Below, piece by piece: positions 18,558 to 26,116 of a DNA stretch of 64,000 nucleotides. The DNA comes from Gulosibacter molinativorax (lineage in GTDB: Bacteria > Actinomycetota > Actinomycetes > Actinomycetales > Microbacteriaceae). The DNA lies in contig NZ_CP028426.1 of NCBI RefSeq assembly GCF_003010915.2, positions 2,542,001 to 2,606,000 on the forward strand, written 5' to 3'. Below the pieces are notes generated by a model. The model was not told the DNA's origin, made no database searches, and saw only the letters and a program-made list of their open reading frames with translations. How positions within the stretch are numbered: position 1 is the stretch's first letter; each line of letters begins with the position of its first letter. The position numbers and the translations under genes are program-made.

Positions 18558-18587
18558 GCGGCAATTGTATGTGGCTAGACTTGACGC
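18558..18587. promoter_or_regulatory. Compact divergent leaderless promoters for sortase and crgA
   Basis: Only 30 bases separate the two ATGs. Minus-strand TACAAT (18564-18569) lies six bases from the sortase ATG, and plus-strand TAGACT (18576-18581) lies six bases from the crgA ATG. Neither gene has a Shine-Dalgarno site. The two -35 regions must fall in the opposing gene's first codons. Confidence 0.55.
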
Positions 18588-19049
18588 ATGCCCAAGGAGA
18601 CAGCCTCAACCCCTGCCGAGAACGAGTCCGACGCGACGGAAACCGAGGCGGAGACCACCTCAGAATCGAAGCCCGAGCTCACCGAGAAGGAGCGAATCGA
18701 ACGCTCGAAGGAGATCGCGGCGAAGGCCAAGGGGAAGACTCCCAAGAAGGGCAAGGCGACCCCGAAGCGCAACGCCAAGTCGAAAAAACTCGAGGTCGAG
18801 GAGACCAAGAACGCTGGCAAGACGAAGGAACAGCTGCGCGCATCCGGGAAGAAGCAGCGGCCAGCTGACGCGAACCCGGTGTGGTTCAAGCCGATCATGT
18901 TCGGCTTCCTCATCGTCGGCTTCCTCTGGATCCTCGTGTACTACCTCTCACAGGGTTACTTGCCGGTGCGCGCGCTTGGTGACTGGAACATCCTCGTCGG
19001 CTTCGGCATCGCGCTCGTCGGCTTCCTCATGATGACCAATTGGAAATAG
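18588..19049 (+). CDS. crgA: CrgA-type cell division protein with a long charged N-terminus
   Basis: 153 residues. The last ~65 are typical CrgA: NPVWFKPIMFGFLIVGFLW, then VRALGDWNILVGFGIALVGF and MMTNWK at the end, giving two membrane helices. CrgA helps recruit PBPs to the FtsZ ring and interacts with FtsI/FtsQ. The first ~90 residues are Glu/Lys-rich and probably disordered, whereas classic CrgA is about 85-95 residues long. The ATG at 18588 fits the -10 box, so the extension appears to be real rather than a wrong start. Confidence 0.88.
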   Translation: MPKETASTPAENESDATETEAETTSESKPELTEKERIERSKEIAAKAKGKTPKKGKATPKRNAKSKKLEVEETKNAGKTKEQLRASGKKQRPADANPVWFKPIMFGFLIVGFLWILVYYLSQGYLPVRALGDWNILVGFGIALVGFLMMTNWK

Positions 19050-19054
19050 CTAGC

Positions 19055-19125
19055 TGTGGATAACTCGACGGGGTGTGAATTACAACGGTGTAATTCTCCC
19101 CAGCTGTGAATAACCCTGTGGATAA
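19055..19125. other. Cluster of DnaA boxes
   Basis: Three matches to TTATNCACA, all reading on the minus strand: 19055-19063 (TTATCCACA), 19105-19113 (TTATTCACA) and 19117-19125 (TTATCCACA). A one-mismatch copy lies at 19074-19082 (TAATTCACA). It sits between crgA and the rhomboid gene, away from the expected oriC near gyrB. Confidence 0.6.
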
Positions 19126-19142
19126 CTCTCCACAGGGTTATT
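19109..19142. terminator. Hairpin after crgA containing DnaA-box sequence
   Basis: Perfect 14-base arms, AATAACCCTGTGGA at 19109-19122 and its complement at 19129-19142, with a six-base loop. It lies between convergent genes, so it can stop transcription both ways. The left arm is made of parts of two DnaA boxes. Confidence 0.7.
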
Positions 19143-19150
19143 TGCTGCCT

Positions 19151-19198
19151 ACCGGAGCATCCCGTTTACCGGAGCATCCCGTTTACCGGAGCATCCCG
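19151..19198. repeat. Three tandem 17-base units at the 3' end of the rhomboid gene
   Basis: Units start at 19151, 19168 and 19185; the last is 14 bases long. The unit contains the rhomboid C-terminal codons and its stop (TAA at 19183-19185). The two extra copies lie after the stop, so duplication did not alter the protein. Confidence 0.85.
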
Positions 19199-20064
19199 AT
19201 GAGCGGCGGCAAAGCGATACACAAGACGCCAACGAGCACCTGCAGCCACAGGCCGACCTTGCTCTTACCGCCCTTGCGGAGATCGCGGATCGTGAGCCAG
19301 CCACAGAGCGCGCCCACGAGCAGCCCACCGAGGTGCGCCTCCCAAGAGATACCGGGGTTGAAGAACGCGACGACCACGTTGATGCCGATCAGCACGAACA
19401 TGGACGACATGTCTTGGCGGGTCTGCCGCAGCACGACGAACCACGCGCCGAAGAGGCCAAAAATTGCGCCCGAGGCGCCGACCACTGCGGTGTCGGGGGA
19501 AATGATCGCGACCGCGAGCGAGCCGCCGAGTGCGGACACGAGATAGAGCAGCAAGAAGCGTGCGGAGCCGAGCAGCGGCTCGAGTGCCCGGCCGAATATC
19601 CACAGCGTGAGCGTGTTGGTTGCCAGGTGCATGAGCGAGCCGTGCAAGAAAGCCGAGGTGAGCATCCGCCACGGCTCGAAGGCAACGGCGCCGGTGGCCG
19701 TATGGTGCTGGAGGTCCGTGTACTGCGGGGAGTAGGTGAACAGGAAGTCGATGATGGGCGTGCCCATCGTGCGGGTGAGCCACTGGAGGAGATACACCAC
19801 CACGATGATCCCCATCAGGGTGTAGGTGACGGGCGTACCCGAACCGATCAAGCGCGACTTCCAGGTGCGCTTCGGCCGCTGCTCCTGCATCCGAGCCCTA
19901 CCCTCTTTCATGCATTCGGGACAAATAACCCCGACCGGCGCCTGCGTCTGACACTGGGGGCAAATCGTGCGGCCGCATCGCTGGCAGAGGACGAAGCTCT
20001 GCCGGTCGGGATGGCGGTAACAGTAGTTGCTGGTGTCTTGAGGCGTGCCGGTCGGGGTTGTCAT
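19183..20064 (-). CDS. Rhomboid-family intramembrane serine protease with N-terminal zinc ribbon
   Basis: A 293-residue protein. Residues 15-55 contain paired cysteines (CYRH, CQRCG, CPQCQ, CPEC) like a B-box/zinc ribbon. The rhomboid core has six helices with the catalytic Ser198 in VVGASGAIFG and His244 in WEAHLGGLLVG, plus HLATNTLTLWIFG in the loop/helix 2 region. Rhomboids cut membrane helices of client proteins. The gene is convergent to crgA and lies 19 bases downstream of the cyclophilin gene on the same strand, so the two are probably co-transcribed. Confidence 0.9.
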   Translation of the reverse strand: MTTPTGTPQDTSNYCYRHPDRQSFVLCQRCGRTICPQCQTQAPVGVICPECMKEGRARMQEQRPKRTWKSRLIGSGTPVTYTLMGIIVVVYLLQWLTRTMGTPIIDFLFTYSPQYTDLQHHTATGAVAFEPWRMLTSAFLHGSLMHLATNTLTLWIFGRALEPLLGSARFLLLYLVSALGGSLAVAIISPDTAVVGASGAIFGLFGAWFVVLRQTRQDMSSMFVLIGINVVVAFFNPGISWEAHLGGLLVGALCGWLTIRDLRKGGKSKVGLWLQVLVGVLCIALPPLIGMLR

Positions 20065-20083
20065 CGATGGTGCGAGTGCGGCT

Positions 20084-20626
20084 TTAGAGCTGCTCGACCT
20101 CGACCGACTCGATTACGACATCATCGAGCGGGCGGTCGCGGCCGTCGGTCTCAACGCCTTCGATCTCGTCAACCACGCGCTTCGACTCTTCGTCGGCAAC
20201 CTCACCGAAGATGGTGTGCTTGCCCACGAGCCAGCCGGTGTTTGCGGTCGTGATGAAGAACTGCGAGCCGTTGGTGCCGCGACCGGCCATCTTGCCGGCG
20301 TTCGCCATTGCGAGGACATAGGGCTCGTTGAAGTTCAGCTCGGGGTGAATCTCGTCGTCGAAGACGAAGCCGGGGCCGCCCGAACCGGTGCCGGTGCGGT
20401 CGCCGCCCTGGAGCATGAAGTCGGTGATGATGCGGTGGAAGACGACGCCATCGTAGAAGGGGGTGTTTTCCTTCTTCTCGCCCGTTTCCGGGTCGGTCCA
20501 CTCGAGCTCACCCGTGGCGAGACCGGTGATGATCTTCACGGTGTTCGGCGCGTGGTTGCCGAAGAGGTTGAGCTTGATGTCGCCATGGTTGGTGTGCAGT
20601 GTCATGACTGCAGTCGCATTACTCAT
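20084..20626 (-). CDS. ppiA: Cyclophilin-type peptidyl-prolyl cis-trans isomerase
   Basis: 180 residues with no signal peptide, so cytoplasmic. Cyclophilin motifs include PFYDGVVFHRIITDFMLQGG, GTGTGSGGPGFVFDDE, MANAGKMAGRGTNGSQFFIT and LVGKHTIFGEV. The catalytic Arg (FHRI), Gln (MLQGG), Phe (SQFFIT) and His (GKHTIFG) are present. It catalyses proline isomerisation in folding. It is divergent from the gene at 20728, and its place next to the rhomboid and kinase genes is conserved in many actinobacteria. Confidence 0.93.
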   Translation of the reverse strand: MSNATAVMTLHTNHGDIKLNLFGNHAPNTVKIITGLATGELEWTDPETGEKKENTPFYDGVVFHRIITDFMLQGGDRTGTGSGGPGFVFDDEIHPELNFNEPYVLAMANAGKMAGRGTNGSQFFITTANTGWLVGKHTIFGEVADEESKRVVDEIEGVETDGRDRPLDDVVIESVEVEQL

Positions 20627-20727
20627 GCTGCTTATCCAAGCACAGCGAGTTCCAGGATTTGTGCAAAGCGCCGTGACAAGATTAGGTCATCGCAAACGCG
20701 CCATTTCATTTATCGCCGGAGGTAGTA

Positions 20728-21336
20728 ATGGGAATGTCCAGGAAGAACACGCGCAAGCTCAATCGTCTCCGCCGAGACGCAGATCGACTTTGGGGCGAGC
20801 AGCAGGCGGTCTTCGCCAAGGCTCGCGAGCTCAGCGGTCGCGGTGTCGAATCCGCACGCGACTACGCAGACGCAGAGGTGCTCCCCGTTGTCCGCAAGAG
20901 CGTAGACAATGTCCGCCCCGCATTCGAGCGCGGCGTCGAGTCGGGTCGCACGGCACTGCACAAGGCCGAGTCGGCGCTGCAGCGCAACGTCATTCCTGCA
21001 ATCGCTGAGGCAGGCGGCAACGTGTCCGGTGCCGTTCGCGAGTTCGTCGACTCCAACAAGACCGTCCAGCAGGTGCAGTCGCGCGGCGAGAAGTTCGCGA
21101 AGGAAGCAGCGAAGCGCGTCGAGGAGCTGCAGAAGCAGGTCGCCAAGGAGCAGAAGAAGCAGAAGAAGCAGAAGTCGGGCATCGGCGTCGGTGGCTGGTT
21201 CGCAATCGGTGCCGGTGTCGCGGCCCTCGCAGCCGTGGGTTACGCGCTGTGGCAGACCTTCCGCGCGGACGACGACCTCTGGATCGCCGACGAGGAACTG
21301 GACGCTCCCGTCCAGACCGTCACGCGCAACAACTAG
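20728..21336 (+). CDS. Coiled-coil, C-terminally anchored membrane protein of unknown function
   Basis: 202 residues. Residues 1-150 are highly charged and helical, ending in a Lys/Gln/Glu coiled coil (RVEELQKQVAKEQKKQKKQK). Residues 155-177 are one membrane helix (IGVGGWFAIGAGVAALAAVG) and the rest is a short acidic tail. A strong GGAGG precedes the ATG. I recognise no family beyond similarity in layout to proteins next to ppiA in Microbacteriaceae. The cytoplasmic coiled coil suggests a scaffold or envelope-stability role (inference). Confidence 0.75.
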   Translation: MGMSRKNTRKLNRLRRDADRLWGEQQAVFAKARELSGRGVESARDYADAEVLPVVRKSVDNVRPAFERGVESGRTALHKAESALQRNVIPAIAEAGGNVSGAVREFVDSNKTVQQVQSRGEKFAKEAAKRVEELQKQVAKEQKKQKKQKSGIGVGGWFAIGAGVAALAAVGYALWQTFRADDDLWIADEELDAPVQTVTRNN

Positions 21337-21409
21337 CTCGCACTAGCCCTTATGCAGGGCAACGCGCAAGGCCCTTGAGTAGGGCGAAGCCCGTATCGAA
21401 AGGCCCGGT

Positions 21410-22501
21410 CTAGTGTCCTGATCCGTTAATTCGTTTCAGGTATTTGGCGATGGATTCGAGGATTTCCTCGGCGGTCTTGGTCCAGATGAACGGCTTCGGG
21501 TTCTCGTTCCACGCCTTCACCCAACCGCGGAGGTCTCTCTCGAGCGCTTGCACGCTGCGATGATCGGAACGCTGTAAAAGATCACGAGTAACTTCGGCGA
21601 AGAGCCGTTCAACCTGGTTGATCCATGACGAGTAAGTCGGCGTGAAGTGCATGTGAAACCGAGGGTGCTTGGCAAGCCACGCCTTAACGGTGGGGTGCTT
21701 GTGTGTGGAGTAGTTATCGCAGATCACATGCACGTCGAGGTGTTCGGGGACGTTCTTGTCGATCTTCTGGAGGAACTTCTTGAACTCGATCGAGCGATGC
21801 TTACGATGAATTGAGGAGATCACCGTCCCGTCAGCGACGTTCAGCGCGGCAAACAAACTCGTGGTGCCATGCCGGACATAGTCGTGTGAGCGCCGTTCGG
21901 GGACTCCCGGCATCATCGGGAACGCCGGTTGCGAGCGGGCCAAAGCCTGCACCTGACTTTTCTCATCCACACTGAGCACCACCGCCGACTCGGGTGGGTT
22001 CAGATAGAGGCCAACAATGTCGTAGACCTTCTCAGTAAACAGCGGGTCGTTGGAGAGCTTGAACCCTTCCTCCAGGTGGGGCTTCAACCCGAATGCCTTC
22101 CAGATCCGCCCCACTGTCGATTTCGACAGCCCCGACTTTTCCGCCATCTTCGCCCGTGACCAGTGCGTCGCGTTCTGCGGCGTCGATTCCAGCGTGTCGA
22201 TGACCACCTGTTCCACACGGTCCACACTGATCAGCGCGGGGCGACCCGGCCGCGGATCGTCAACGAGCCCGTCCAGCCGCCGCTCCAGAAACCGCGAACG
22301 CCACTTGCGCACCGTCGGTAACGACACCGCCATACGATTGGCCACCTCGGAATTCGAAGCCCCAGTCGCGCATTCCAACACGATCCGAGAACGCAACGCG
22401 AGATCCTGCGCTGACTTCCGGCGACGCACCCACCGTTCCAGTTGGTCACGCTCAGTTTCAGAGAGCTTCAGTTCGGGAAGAGAAGGTCCACGTGTTGCCA
22501 T
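21410..22501 (-). CDS. IS630-family transposase
   Basis: 363 residues. The N-terminal half has paired helix-turn-helix domains (RSRIVLECATGASNSEVANR; NRMAVSLPTVRKWRSRFLER). The C-terminal half is the DDE domain: VVLSVDEKSQVQALARSQPA (first Asp), VICDNYSTHKHPTVKAWL (second Asp) and TPTYSSWINQVERLFAEVTRDLL (final Glu). All catalytic residues are present, so it is probably active. The last codon is the outermost base triplet of the element; the stop codon TAG is made from the duplicated target TA plus one flanking base. Confidence 0.95.
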   Translation of the reverse strand: MATRGPSLPELKLSETERDQLERWVRRRKSAQDLALRSRIVLECATGASNSEVANRMAVSLPTVRKWRSRFLERRLDGLVDDPRPGRPALISVDRVEQVVIDTLESTPQNATHWSRAKMAEKSGLSKSTVGRIWKAFGLKPHLEEGFKLSNDPLFTEKVYDIVGLYLNPPESAVVLSVDEKSQVQALARSQPAFPMMPGVPERRSHDYVRHGTTSLFAALNVADGTVISSIHRKHRSIEFKKFLQKIDKNVPEHLDVHVICDNYSTHKHPTVKAWLAKHPRFHMHFTPTYSSWINQVERLFAEVTRDLLQRSDHRSVQALERDLRGWVKAWNENPKPFIWTKTAEEILESIAKYLKRINGSGH

Positions 22502-22545
22502 ACTCCATTCTACAAAACTAGCAACGAATTAACGGTGCAACACAC
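21413..22545 (-). mobile_element. IS630-family insertion sequence, 1133 bp, intact
   Basis: Terminal inverted repeats are 21413-21433 (GTGTCCTGATCCGTTAATTCG written as 17 of 21 matching bases with the other end) and 22525-22545. TA dinucleotides flank both ends (21411-21412 and 22546-22547), the IS630/Tc1-mariner target duplication. One complete transposase gene is inside. Confidence 0.9.
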
Positions 22546-22617
22546 TAGCCGCCTTTCGATAGGCTTCGCTACTCAAGGGCCTTTTGCTGTTGGCAATGCG
22601 CGCCGCGGTGGCCCATG

Positions 22618-22677
22618 CATTGCCGCTAGCGCACTCCCTTGCTGGCACTTCGCCAACCATGAGCGCTAACGGCAATG
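22618..22677. repeat. Intergenic inverted repeat after the IS
   Basis: Arms 22618-22632 (CATTGCCGCTAGCGC) and 22663-22677 are inverted with one mismatch in 15. The word GGCAATG occurs twice more within 22591-22731. With the split palindrome, nearly all of 22546-22731 is palindromic. It ends shortly before the NUDIX gene terminus and may act as its terminator. Confidence 0.6.
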
Positions 22678-22731
22678 GGAACGTGTCACAGCTGCCATGG
22701 TGAGCCCGCACGGCAATGGCTGCGCGGGCCG

Positions 22732-23202
22732 TTAGCTCTTGCGCTTCGAGAGTTTCTCGAGGTGCCCGTTGCGCGGCCGCTCATGGTAGAGCCGCATCGC
22801 GACCTTGACGAGCGAGACCGTCTGCAGCGTCTTCACCTCGGACAGATCAAACCACTTTGCCTCATCGGTCGTGCCGTCGACCTCGCTTCGCAGCTCGCCG
22901 CCGGTGATGCTCGCGAGGTAGACGATCCGCACGTTTTGCAGCGGCGCCTCGCCGGGCTTACCTGCGCGCCGACGATTGCGTGCGTTCACGACGATGGAGT
23001 CGACCCCGAGCATCTGGTCAATCGACGCTTCGTAGCCGGTTTCCTCGTGAATCTCGCGAATGGCCGCGTCGTACGGGTCCTCCCCCGCCTCGACGCCGCC
23101 ACCGGGGAGCGTCCAGCCGGATCGGCCGCGCGCGTTCCAGTGCGCGAGCAGGATCTGCTTATCCCTGACGATCACGCCGTAAGCACCGACACGGAATCGC
23201 AA
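22732..23202 (-). CDS. NUDIX hydrolase
   Basis: 156 residues with a perfect Nudix box (GGGVEAGEDPYDAAIREIHE then ETGYE), which binds Mg2+ and hydrolyses a nucleoside-diphosphate-linked substrate; the substrate is not evident. I start at TTG 23202 (MRFRVGAYGV), since AAAGGAG lies five bases upstream. The longer open frame to 23307 begins with a non-homologous Cys/Ser-rich stretch. Confidence 0.88.
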   Translation of the reverse strand: MRFRVGAYGVIVRDKQILLAHWNARGRSGWTLPGGGVEAGEDPYDAAIREIHEETGYEASIDQMLGVDSIVVNARNRRRAGKPGEAPLQNVRIVYLASITGGELRSEVDGTTDEAKWFDLSEVKTLQTVSLVKVAMRLYHERPRNGHLEKLSKRKS

Positions 23203-23257
23203 TTCGACTCCTTTCGGCGAACGGACGGATGGGCAATTGCAATAGTCTACGTCGGGA

Positions 23258-23929
23258 CTACCTGCGCATTGCCTTCCGAGCCAGCCAGTTGCCGAGGAAC
23301 TGCACAATTTGCACCACGATGATGATGATGATCACGGCAGCCCAGGTGACCCACGGGTTGAACTGACGATAGCCGTACTGGATCGCGAAGTTACCGAGGC
23401 CCTCACCACCGACGTAGCCCGCGACCGCCGACATGTCGATGACCGCGACGAACGCGTAGGTGTAACCAAGGATGAGCGGCCCGAGGCCCTCGGGGATGAC
23501 GACGGTCAGGAGCGTGCGAAAACGCCCCGCGCCACTTGCGCGCGCGGCCTCGACCACGCCCGGGGGCACCGTCACGAGCGCCTGCTCGACGAGTCGGGAG
23601 ATGCCGAAGGTCGCAGCGAAGGTCATCGCGAAGATCGCCATCTGATTACCGATACCGATACCGATGATCGCGCGGGCGAACGGCTGCAGCGCCGCGAGAA
23701 GGATGATGAACGGGATCGGCCGGAAGATGTTGACGATCACGTTGAGGATGTTGAAGATGAACTTGTTCTCGAGAATGTTCCCCGCGCGGGTCGCGTAGAG
23801 GGCGACGCCGAGGATTAGGCCGAGGATGCCGCCAAGCAGCATCGCCATGGCAACCAGGATGAGTGTGGTCGCAAGCTCGCCGGGAAGCTGCGGTAGCAGC
23901 TCAATGAGGCGATCGATCTGGTCTTGCAT
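23258..23929 (-). CDS. metI: MetI: methionine ABC transporter permease
   Basis: 223 residues with five membrane helices and the MetI/BPD permease signature (LVEQALVTVPPGVVEAARAS, with the coupling-helix Glu-Ala-Ala-x(3)-Gly). NIFRPIPFIILLAALQPF is typical of MetI. It forms the membrane channel for D/L-methionine import. It overlaps metN by one base. Confidence 0.95.
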   Translation of the reverse strand: MQDQIDRLIELLPQLPGELATTLILVAMAMLLGGILGLILGVALYATRAGNILENKFIFNILNVIVNIFRPIPFIILLAALQPFARAIIGIGIGNQMAIFAMTFAATFGISRLVEQALVTVPPGVVEAARASGAGRFRTLLTVVIPEGLGPLILGYTYAFVAVIDMSAVAGYVGGEGLGNFAIQYGYRQFNPWVTWAAVIIIIIVVQIVQFLGNWLARKAMRR

Positions 23930-24969
23930 TAGTGGCTCGCCCCCTCGAGTGTCGTGACTTGGGCAATCTGCGAAACCTGCGCGATCGACTCGCGAATCTG
24001 CGCATCCTCACCGGTGAGCTCAAACGTGAGATGTCCAAACGAGCGGCCGGACACCTCGTTCATGCCGCCGTACACGAGCTGGGCGTTGGTGCCCGGCGCG
24101 AGTAGTCGGCGGAGCACCTCGGGTTGCGCGGTCTGTTCGTCATTGACGGTTATCGTGACGAGCGTGCCGGTGTGCCGAGTGCGCAGCTCGGTGAGCTCGC
24201 GGTCACCCGGGACTCCCGGGATGATTGTCGAGACGAAGCGCTGGGTGGCCGGGTGTTGCGGATGCGCAAAGATGTCGAACACTTCGCCCTGCTCCACGAC
24301 CTTGCCCTTCTCCATGACCGCAACGTGGGAGGCGATGCGCTTGATCACATCCATCTCGTGGGTAATCACCACGATCGTGAGGCCAAGCTCGCGGTTCACG
24401 CGCTGGAGGAGATCGAGCACGTCGGATGTGGTCTGTGGGTCGAGCGCGGAGGTCGCCTCGTCGGCGAGGAGGATCTTCGGCGAGGTCGACAGCGCCCGGG
24501 CGATGCCGACGCGCTGCTTCTGTCCACCCGAGAGCTGGTCCGGATAGGCACGGGCCTTGTCGGCGAGGCCGACGAAGTTGAGCAGTTCTTCGACCCGCGA
24601 GTCCCGCTGCTCCTTCGGGTAGTTCGCGACGTTCATCGGGAAGGCGATGTTGCCCGCGACATTCCGGGAGTTAAACAGGTTGAACTGCTGGAAGATCATC
24701 CCGATCTCGGTGCGCACCTTCTGCAGCTGCGACTCAGGAAGCTCGGTGATGTCCGTACCGTCGACCTCGATCACGCCCGAGGTGGTCGGTTCAAGCGCGT
24801 TGATGAGCCGCACGAGCGTCGACTTGCCGGCACCGGAGTATCCGATGACGCCGAAGACGTTGCCCTTTTGAATGTCGAGGGAGACGCCATCGACCGCGCG
24901 GATCGGCTCAGCGCCGCGCTTCGATGAAGGATATTCCTTCACGATGTCGCGCATCGAGATCATTACCAT
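23929..24969 (-). CDS. metN: MetN: methionine ABC transporter ATPase with NIL domain
   Basis: 346 residues. Residues 1-245 form the ABC ATPase with Walker A GYSGAGKST, signature LSGGQKQRVGIARALS and Walker B ILLADEATSALD. Residues 265-340 are the C-terminal NIL domain, which binds methionine and inhibits transport when methionine is abundant. Start ATG 24969 has AAGGA six bases upstream; a second ATG is two codons inside. Confidence 0.96.
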   Translation of the reverse strand: MVMISMRDIVKEYPSSKRGAEPIRAVDGVSLDIQKGNVFGVIGYSGAGKSTLVRLINALEPTTSGVIEVDGTDITELPESQLQKVRTEIGMIFQQFNLFNSRNVAGNIAFPMNVANYPKEQRDSRVEELLNFVGLADKARAYPDQLSGGQKQRVGIARALSTSPKILLADEATSALDPQTTSDVLDLLQRVNRELGLTIVVITHEMDVIKRIASHVAVMEKGKVVEQGEVFDIFAHPQHPATQRFVSTIIPGVPGDRELTELRTRHTGTLVTITVNDEQTAQPEVLRRLLAPGTNAQLVYGGMNEVSGRSFGHLTFELTGEDAQIRESIAQVSQIAQVTTLEGASH

Positions 24970-25018
24970 TCGCGTTCCTTTCCGTACCAGCGAAGATCGT
25001 GGCCACGGCCGCTAATGC

Positions 25019-25056
25019 GACACGCACCCGGTACCGATGGTGACCGGGTGCGTGTC
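25019..25056. terminator. Perfect hairpin between metQ and metN
   Basis: Arms 25019-25032 and 25043-25056 pair over 14 bases without mismatch (GACACGCACCCGGT), with a 10-base loop. There is no T-run after it on the minus strand. It is more likely an intercistronic stem that sets the metQ to metN ratio (partial termination or 3'-end protection) than a full stop. Confidence 0.55.
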
Positions 25057-25104
25057 CATTATTCACGAGTGCCAGGCGATTGCTCGCGTATCCGGCGTTA
25101 TTGC

Positions 25105-26004
25105 TTAGGGCTGCTCGGACTGAATCTTCTCGAGCGAAGCCTGCAGCTCCTCCGGCGCGATCACGAGCATCTCGGCAGTGCCACCCGATGCGTCGATGAC
25201 GCCCTGCTGAACGTCTTCGTTGGTCTGGTAGATCTCAACGAGCTTCAAGAGGGTCTCGTTGGTCTTGTCCTCTTCGCGAACGGCGAAGACGTTGACGTAA
25301 CCCTGCGCGGCGGGGTCGGCAGGGTCATCCTGGGCGATGGCGTCGTCCTCGGTGAGGCCAGCGTCGGCAACGAAGTCGTTGTTGATGATGCCGGCGTCGA
25401 GGTCGGGTAGCGATGCAGGGATGAGGTCAGCGTTGAATGCCTGAACCTCCACCTTCGACTCCTCGGCGATGATGTCGTCGAGCGTCGAGTAGGGGCTGCC
25501 GCCGTCCTTAAGCTTGATCAGACCGGCCGACTGCAGCACGAGCAGGCCGCGAGCCTGGTTGGTGGTGTCGTTCGGGACGCCGACCTTGCCGCCCTCGGGG
25601 ATCGACTCGACCGAGTCATGCTTCGTCGAGTAGAGGCCGAGCGGGTAGATCGCGGTCGAGCCGATGACGGTCAGGGTGTCGCCCGACGCGTTGTTGTGCT
25701 CGGCGAGGTAGATGATGTGCTGGAACTGGTTGATGTCCAACTCGCCAGCCGAGAGCGCGGGGTTCGGCTGGTTGTAGTCGCCGAAGTCGATGATCTCGAG
25801 GTCGATACCCTCGGCCTCAACTGCGGCCTCGTAGGTCGCCCAGTACGGCTCGGATGCGCCGACGACGCCGAGCTTGATCGTCTCGCCCGCCGCCGCAGCG
25901 CCAGATTCACCGGCTTGCGGGGTCGTGTTGTTCGAGCAGGCAGCGAGGCTGCCGAGGAGCGCAATCGCGCCGGCTGCTGCCAGCACCTTGGTAATGCGTG
26001 CCAT
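25105..26004 (-). CDS. metQ: MetQ: methionine-binding lipoprotein
   Basis: 299 residues with signal peptide and lipobox LGSLAAC, then the MetQ/NlpA fold: IKLGVVGASEPYWAT, DFGDYNQPNPALSAGELDIN, QFQHIIYL, KVGVPNDTTNQARGLLVLQ and DAGIINNDFVADAG. It captures methionine for MetN-MetI. The start at 26004 (MARITK) has AGAGGA upstream; an upstream ATG (26109) only adds unrelated residues. I looked for a SAM riboswitch or T-box in 26005-26100 and saw neither. Confidence 0.94.
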   Translation of the reverse strand: MARITKVLAAAGAIALLGSLAACSNNTTPQAGESGAAAAGETIKLGVVGASEPYWATYEAAVEAEGIDLEIIDFGDYNQPNPALSAGELDINQFQHIIYLAEHNNASGDTLTVIGSTAIYPLGLYSTKHDSVESIPEGGKVGVPNDTTNQARGLLVLQSAGLIKLKDGGSPYSTLDDIIAEESKVEVQAFNADLIPASLPDLDAGIINNDFVADAGLTEDDAIAQDDPADPAAQGYVNVFAVREEDKTNETLLKLVEIYQTNEDVQQGVIDASGGTAEMLVIAPEELQASLEKIQSEQP

Positions 26005-26116
26005 GGGGAGATTCCTCTCAATAATTGCCGCGCATTTCGCGCGCATACAGTAGGAATCATAAGGATTGGCTGGAGTTTCCCTCGAACTTAGGTTCATGCC
26101 GCGTAACATTCGGCAA

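Larger units (their letters stand above)
21368..22585. repeat. Palindrome split by the IS630 element
   Basis: The two flanks of the insertion (21368-21412 and 22546-22585) are near-perfect inverted copies over about 40 bases, sharing AAGGCCCTTGAGTAG, CGAAGCC and TATCGAAAGG. Before insertion they formed a long hairpin with TA at its apex, resembling the dispersed intergenic palindromes of actinobacteria. It also lies where a terminator for 20728-21336 is expected. Confidence 0.75.

Noticed and set aside
26005..26116. SAM riboswitch or T-box upstream of metQ
   Set aside because: No conserved stems, kink-turn or T-box sequence found; only a short GC hairpin.
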